Assembly (NCBI GenBank): GCA_036002485.1
Contig: DASYTI010000107.1
Location: forward strand, 1 to 37,782
Direction of reading: 5' to 3'
Length of the DNA stretch: 37,782 bases
DNA from: Candidatus Methylomirabilota bacterium
GTDB lineage: Bacteria > Methylomirabilota > Methylomirabilia > Rokubacteriales > CSP1-6
A program made the position numbers and the translations under genes. This document shows, one piece after another, positions 34,102 through 37,782 of this stretch. Under the pieces are notes generated by a model. It was not told where the DNA came from, made no database searches, and was given only the letters and a program-made list of their open reading frames with translations. Within the stretch, counting starts at the first letter, position 1; every line of letters begins with the position of its first letter.

Positions 34102-35295
34102 TCAGGTCGCCCCGTCGGCCTCGAGGGCCTTGATCTCGGCCTCGTCGTAGCCCAGTTCCTTCAAGATCTCGCCGCGGTGCTGGCCGAGGAGCGGAGCCAT
34201 GGCGATCACCGTCTTCGAAGCTGAGAGCTTGATGGGATTGCCCGCGGTGACGTAGCGGCCGCGCACGGGGTGCTCCACCTCGACGATCATGTCCCGGGCG
34301 AGGAGATGCGGATCGCTCAGCACCTCGCCGGTGTCCAGACAGGCCCCGCAGGGAACCCCGGCGCCGGCCAGCACCTTCATGACGTCGTGCTTGGAGCGCT
34401 CCGATGTCCACCCTTCCACGAGGGCATTGACCTCGTCCTTGCGCTGCCAGCGAGCCTCCGCCGTCTCGTAGCGCGCGTCTCCGACGAGATCGTCGCGTCC
34501 GATGGCGCGCAGGAGCGGATGCCACATCTGCTGCTGGGTGAAGATGAAGACGTAGTCATTGGGCCCGCCGGGATGGCAGCGGTACGTCGTCCCCGGCACG
34601 CTGATCCCGAGCTGATTGCCCGTCCGCGGCGCCGGCCCGCCGTGGCGCTGGTGATCGCGGAGGCTCACCCGGATGAGGTTCACCACCACGTCCTGCATGG
34701 AGACCTCGACCTGCTGGCCCTCCCCGGTCGCGTGGCGCTGCATGAGCGCGGCGAGAATCCCGATCACGCAGTGCATGCCCGTGCCGGAATCCCCGATGGA
34801 CGGCCAGACATACGTGGGCGGACCGTCGGGAAAGCCCGTGACGCTCATGCCTCCACCCATGGCCTGGGCGATCGGCTCATAGCTCTTGTAGTCGCGGTAC
34901 GGGCCGTACGACCCGAAGCCCTTGATGCTGGCATAGACGAGGCGCGGATTGATCGCCTTCGCGGCGGGATAGCCGAAGCCGAGGCGATCGAGGACACCCG
35001 GGCCGAAGTTCTCGAGGAGCACGTCGGCCGTCTTCAAGAGAGCTCGAAAGATCTCCTTGCCGCGGGGATGCTTCAGGTTGAGGGGGAGGCTTCGCTTGTT
35101 GGCGTTGAACGAGAGGAAGAAGAGGCTGTCGGAGTCCGCCCGATCCCGATGGGTGTGGCGCGCGGGGTCGCCCCGCTCCGGCTCTTCGACCTTGACCACG
35201 TCGGCCCCCAGCCACGCCAGCATCTGGCCGCACGAGGGCCCCGCCTGATTGTTCGTGAGGTCGACGACCCGGATCCCCGAGAGGGCCTGAGTCAT
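34102..35295 (-). CDS. frc: Family III CoA-transferase, formyl-CoA:oxalate CoA-transferase-like
   Basis: CaiB/BaiF-type CoA-transferase of 397 aa. It follows the Frc sequence unusually closely: GPSCGQMLAWLGADVVKVE, ASIKGFGSYGPY, GFPDGPPT, then GDSGTG with the catalytic Asp in that motif, and SMQDVVVNLIRVSLRD. The C-terminal part (GVPCGACLDTGEVLSDPHLL, EHPVRGRYVTAGNP) is also Frc-like. Frc moves CoA from formyl-CoA to oxalate for oxalate breakdown, normally beside oxalyl-CoA decarboxylase (oxc), which is not in the window. A related succinyl- or other acyl-CoA specificity therefore stays possible. It is 45 bases downstream of a binding-protein-like gene on the same strand. Confidence 0.82.
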   Translation of the reverse strand: MTQALSGIRVVDLTNNQAGPSCGQMLAWLGADVVKVEEPERGDPARHTHRDRADSDSLFFLSFNANKRSLPLNLKHPRGKEIFRALLKTADVLLENFGPGVLDRLGFGYPAAKAINPRLVYASIKGFGSYGPYRDYKSYEPIAQAMGGGMSVTGFPDGPPTYVWPSIGDSGTGMHCVIGILAALMQRHATGEGQQVEVSMQDVVVNLIRVSLRDHQRHGGPAPRTGNQLGISVPGTTYRCHPGGPNDYVFIFTQQQMWHPLLRAIGRDDLVGDARYETAEARWQRKDEVNALVEGWTSERSKHDVMKVLAGAGVPCGACLDTGEVLSDPHLLARDMIVEVEHPVRGRYVTAGNPIKLSASKTVIAMAPLLGQHRGEILKELGYDEAEIKALEADGAT

Positions 35296-35340
35296 CGGCC
35301 GGCCCCTCGGAGAGACGGGGGCGCTTGAGAAGACCGAGGA

Positions 35341-36231
35341 TCAGCGAGCATCCGGCGGCGCCGCGACCACGGCCTCGTACGGGTGCCGCTTGGTAATGAG
35401 CCTGGAGTAGTGGAAGACATCGAGGGCGACCTCGAAGGCCGGGCGCGTGATCTCGACGTGGGGCGTCCAGCAGCCGAGCTTCTGGTAGTACGCGATGGTC
35501 GAGGTGAGCACAGCTCGGTCGATCTCCGGGAAAAACGAGGCCTCGGCCTCGGCAACCTTCGGCGCCGGCGTCTCGATGAGCCAGGCCCGCGCCGCCCGAT
35601 AGGCGCGCATGAAGCGCTTCGCCGCCTCCGTGCCCAGCCATTCCCGCGTGGCGGCCAGGCTCGAGAACGCCACCGGGCCGATGGCCTCGCCTACCGAGGC
35701 GACGACATGGCCCACGCCATCGTGCTCGAGCTGCTGGGGCGCGGGGCCCTGCTGGTGGATGTAGTCGCCGTCGCCCTTCCGGAACGCCTGATCCATCTGC
35801 CCGCTGGGGAGATCGACGGCCGTGATCGCCGCGAAGTCGAGGCCGCGGCGATGACACGCGTACTTGAACATGGCCAGGGGCTGGCCGCCGTGGTCGACGA
35901 GCACCCGCGTGCCCTTGAGCTTGTCCCAGGTGAAGGCCGGATCGGCGGCGCGTCCGGTGAGGAAGAAGCCGTCTTTCTCGTTGATCTGGGCGAAATGCAC
36001 GACGGGCGGCCGCTGGCCCTTTTCGAGCGGGCCAAAGCCCTGCGAGGGCGCCGACTGGGCCACCTGCACCGTCCCGTTCACGAGCCCCTCGATGGCCGAC
36101 TTGCCGGGCGGAGCCACCGAGTGCTTCGGCTCGAATCCCTCGGCCTTCAGGAAGCCGCCCGCGACCGTGGCGATCAGCGGCGAGTAGAAAGCGGAAAAGC
36201 GCGTGAACTGTATGCTGATCTGGTCACTCAA
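35341..36231 (-). CDS. NMT1/SsuA-like solute-binding-fold protein without signal peptide
   Basis: Protein of about 296 aa with a periplasmic-binding-protein type II fold: IQFTRFSAFYSPLIATVAGGF and a KGTRVLVDHGGQPLAMFKYA segment are NMT1/THI5-like. The TTG start at 36231 is preferred since GGGAGGTG lies 5-6 bases before it; the GTG two codons upstream abuts that sequence. There is no signal peptide, so it should stay in the cytoplasm and cannot be a normal ABC binding protein. THI5-type enzymes are cytoplasmic relatives, but the CCCFC motif of THI5 is not seen. It is probably cotranscribed with the CoA-transferase and could be a cytosolic sensor or ligand carrier. Confidence 0.75.
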   Translation of the reverse strand: MSDQISIQFTRFSAFYSPLIATVAGGFLKAEGFEPKHSVAPPGKSAIEGLVNGTVQVAQSAPSQGFGPLEKGQRPPVVHFAQINEKDGFFLTGRAADPAFTWDKLKGTRVLVDHGGQPLAMFKYACHRRGLDFAAITAVDLPSGQMDQAFRKGDGDYIHQQGPAPQQLEHDGVGHVVASVGEAIGPVAFSSLAATREWLGTEAAKRFMRAYRAARAWLIETPAPKVAEAEASFFPEIDRAVLTSTIAYYQKLGCWTPHVEITRPAFEVALDVFHYSRLITKRHPYEAVVAAPPDAR

Positions 36232-36368
36232 GGACACCTCCCGGTATGCTCGACATGCGGCGCTGGTTGTCGGATCGACAGCGGTAGGATCGCGCCCTCG
36301 ATCACCGGAGTCAAGACAGCATCCCCCCGGAGACTATCACCGCGAAGCCGCGACATCCGTAGGATACG

Positions 36369-36592
36369 GCCCGGTACTGGGTCTAGTTGCGAGCCAGATC
36401 AACTCAGCCCTCGCCTCGGGGCTGCGCCCCTCAGCTCGAATGACCACGCCCGAGGGAGCCAGCGGCGCGAGGCGTACCTGTATGTACGTTGAGCGTCGCT
36501 GGCGACCGAGAACGTGGCATTTCGAGCTGAGCGGCTCCGTCGCGAGGTGAGGGCTGAATTGATCTGGCGAAGCAAATCGACCCAGTACGGCC
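36369..36592. repeat. 224-base imperfect palindrome
   Basis: The 390-base gap 36238-36627 contains no gene; its main content is this palindrome. Arms 36369-36477 and 36484-36592 (about 109 bases each) are complementary across a 6-base loop centred at 36480.5. Pairing blocks stay in register without any net insertion: GGTACTGGGTC with GACCCAGTAC, CCAGATCAACTCAGCCCTC with GAGGGCTGAATTGATCTGG, CTCAGCTCGAA with TTCGAGCTGAG, and GTAC with GTAC. As a consequence the two strands translate to similar peptides. It could be a palindromic MITE, a fold-back element, or the gene for a long hairpin RNA. Confidence 0.85.
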
Positions 36593-36627
36593 CCGCGCGC
36601 CGTCCGTTCGAGTACAATGGTTGCCCG

Positions 36628-37782
36628 ATGAGTGGCCTTGTCTTCGATCCGATGGATCCAGAGTTCGTGGGCGATCCCTATCCGGTGTACGCGCGTCTGC
36701 GCGCCGAGGACCCCGTTCACCAGAGTCCACGCGGCTTCTGGGTTCTCACGCGATACGAGGACGTGGCCACCGTCCTGCGCGACTCGGTCCTGGCCAAGGA
36801 GCCCCTGGCCGCCTTCGTGGCCGCGCGCTTCGGGGTGGCGGTTCCGCCGGGGGTCGGGCTCTCCATGCTGGACCGCGACCCGCCGGACCATACCCGCCTG
36901 CGCAGCCTCGTGAGCAAGGCGTTCACGCCGCGCGTGGTGGAAGAGCTTCGCCCGCATATCCAGGAGATCGTCGACGGGCTCCTCGCGCGCGTGGAGGGCG
37001 AGAGCTCGATGGATCTGATGGAACAGTTCGCCTACCCGCTCCCCGTCATCGTCATCTGCGAGATGCTCGGGGTCCCCGTCGAGGATCACGAGCGATTCAA
37101 GGGGTGGGGGCTCGACATCGCGCGAGGGCTCGACGCCATCCTTCTCCCCGTGGACTCGGAGGTGGCCCAGCGCAGCATGGCGTCACGGCGCGCCCTCGCC
37201 GAGTACTTCCGCGGGCTCATCGCCGAGCGCCGCGCCTCCCCCCGCGGCGATCTGCTCTCGGCTCTCATCGCCGCCGAGGAAGCGGGCGACAAGCTGAGCG
37301 AGGAAGAGCTGCTCGCCACCTGCATCCTCCTGCTCGTGGCCGGCCACGAGACCACCGTCAACCTGATCGGCAACGGCACCCTCGCCCTCCTGCGCCATCC
37401 CGCCGAGCTCCGCCGGCTGCGCGAGCGCCCCGAGATCATCGGAAGCGCGGTGGAGGAGCTCTTGCGTTACGACGGCCCCGTGCAGCGAACGGCGCGCATC
37501 CCGAGCGCCGATGTCACCATCGCCGGCCGGAAAATCAGCAAGGGGGAGCTGGTGCTGCCCTTCATCGGAGCGGCGGACCGAGATCCGACCCAGTTCGCCG
37601 AGCCGGACCGCCTCGACCTCACGCGCGCCGACAATCGCCACCTCGCCTTCGGCTGGGGGATCCACTTCTGCCTGGGCGCCCCCCTCGCGCGCGTGGAGGG
37701 CCAGATCGCCATCAGCGCGCTCGTGCAGAGGCTGCCCAGGCTCGCCCTCGCTACAGACAAGCCAGAGTACCGTCAGAGCCTG
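36628..37782 (+). CDS. Cytochrome P450, 3' end cut off by the window
   Basis: An open frame of 385 codons from ATG 36628 runs off the window end. It is a second, distinct P450 of the bacterial CYP107/CYP105-like type: FDPMDPEFVGDPYPVYARLR at the N-terminus, LDRDPPDHTRLRSLVSKAFT (C-helix), I-helix AGHETT at residues 238-243, ExxR pair E277/R280 in EELLRYDGP, and heme loop FGWGIHFCLG with Cys348. Only about 20 C-terminal residues should be missing. It is unlike the first P450 in both N-terminus and heme loop (FGWGIHFC versus FGGGPRQC). Redox partners are not visible. It begins 35 bases after the palindrome, which may affect its expression. Confidence 0.93.
   Translation, partial: MSGLVFDPMDPEFVGDPYPVYARLRAEDPVHQSPRGFWVLTRYEDVATVLRDSVLAKEPLAAFVAARFGVAVPPGVGLSMLDRDPPDHTRLRSLVSKAFTPRVVEELRPHIQEIVDGLLARVEGESSMDLMEQFAYPLPVIVICEMLGVPVEDHERFKGWGLDIARGLDAILLPVDSEVAQRSMASRRALAEYFRGLIAERRASPRGDLLSALIAAEEAGDKLSEEELLATCILLLVAGHETTVNLIGNGTLALLRHPAELRRLRERPEIIGSAVEELLRYDGPVQRTARIPSADVTIAGRKISKGELVLPFIGAADRDPTQFAEPDRLDLTRADNRHLAFGWGIHFCLGAPLARVEGQIAISALVQRLPRLALATDKPEYRQSL

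Overview
The window is a GC-rich bacterial segment, densely coded on both strands, with many GTG starts and 1-4 base gene overlaps. The gene mix (peptide ABC importer, family III CoA-transferase, two cytochrome P450s, cyclase-AAA-TPR regulator, LL-diaminopimelate aminotransferase, many small lipoproteins) fits an uncultured soil or subsurface lineage such as Candidatus Rokubacteria (Methylomirabilota). That placement is inference from content and base composition only. I saw no rRNA, tRNA, CRISPR array or transposase gene.

Layout. 1-2.5 kb: a tail of an upstream gene, a cytochrome P450, a broken SnoaL-like remnant and a CPxC redoxin (minus strand). 2.8-6.5 kb: a single-subunit molybdopterin enzyme, a coupled 13-codon ORF, and an orphan contractile tail-sheath gene. 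6.5-10.8 kb: a secreted Ntn-type amidase (minus), then a run of three lipoprotein genes including a seven-repeat propeller. 10.8-15.6 kb: a TauE/SafE permease, an exported cysteine-bearing protein of unknown family, then a PhnD-like binding protein overlapping a hybrid histidine kinase, which look like one sensing unit. 15.6-17.9 kb: DMT and MFS transporters. 18-24.4 kb: cyclase-AAA-TPR regulator, dapL, a methyltransferase and an SGNH-hydrolase lipoprotein.

24.4-28.7 kb: this is the most structured part. It holds a duplicated 3' end of an oligopeptide permease gene, a good sigma-54 (-24/-12) promoter, and two overlapping microprotein genes (a 51-aa zinc ribbon and a 42-aa single-helix membrane protein). 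A peptide ABC importer with a binding protein and two permeases but no ATPase genes follows. 28.8-36.2 kb: HEAT-repeat genes including a HEAT-alpha/beta-hydrolase fusion, a YcaQ/AlkX-type DNA glycosylase, an Mpo1-like protein, an epoxide hydrolase, a type II haloacid dehalogenase, a formyl-CoA-transferase-like enzyme, and a binding-protein-like gene with no signal peptide. 36.4-36.6 kb is a 224-base imperfect palindrome in perfect register. The window ends inside a second P450.

The strongest leads are the sigma-54-driven microprotein pair, the 224-base palindrome, the PhnD/hybrid-kinase pair, the orphan sheath gene, and several gene remnants (SnoaL-like, XRE-like, permease 3' end) showing local gene loss and rearrangement.
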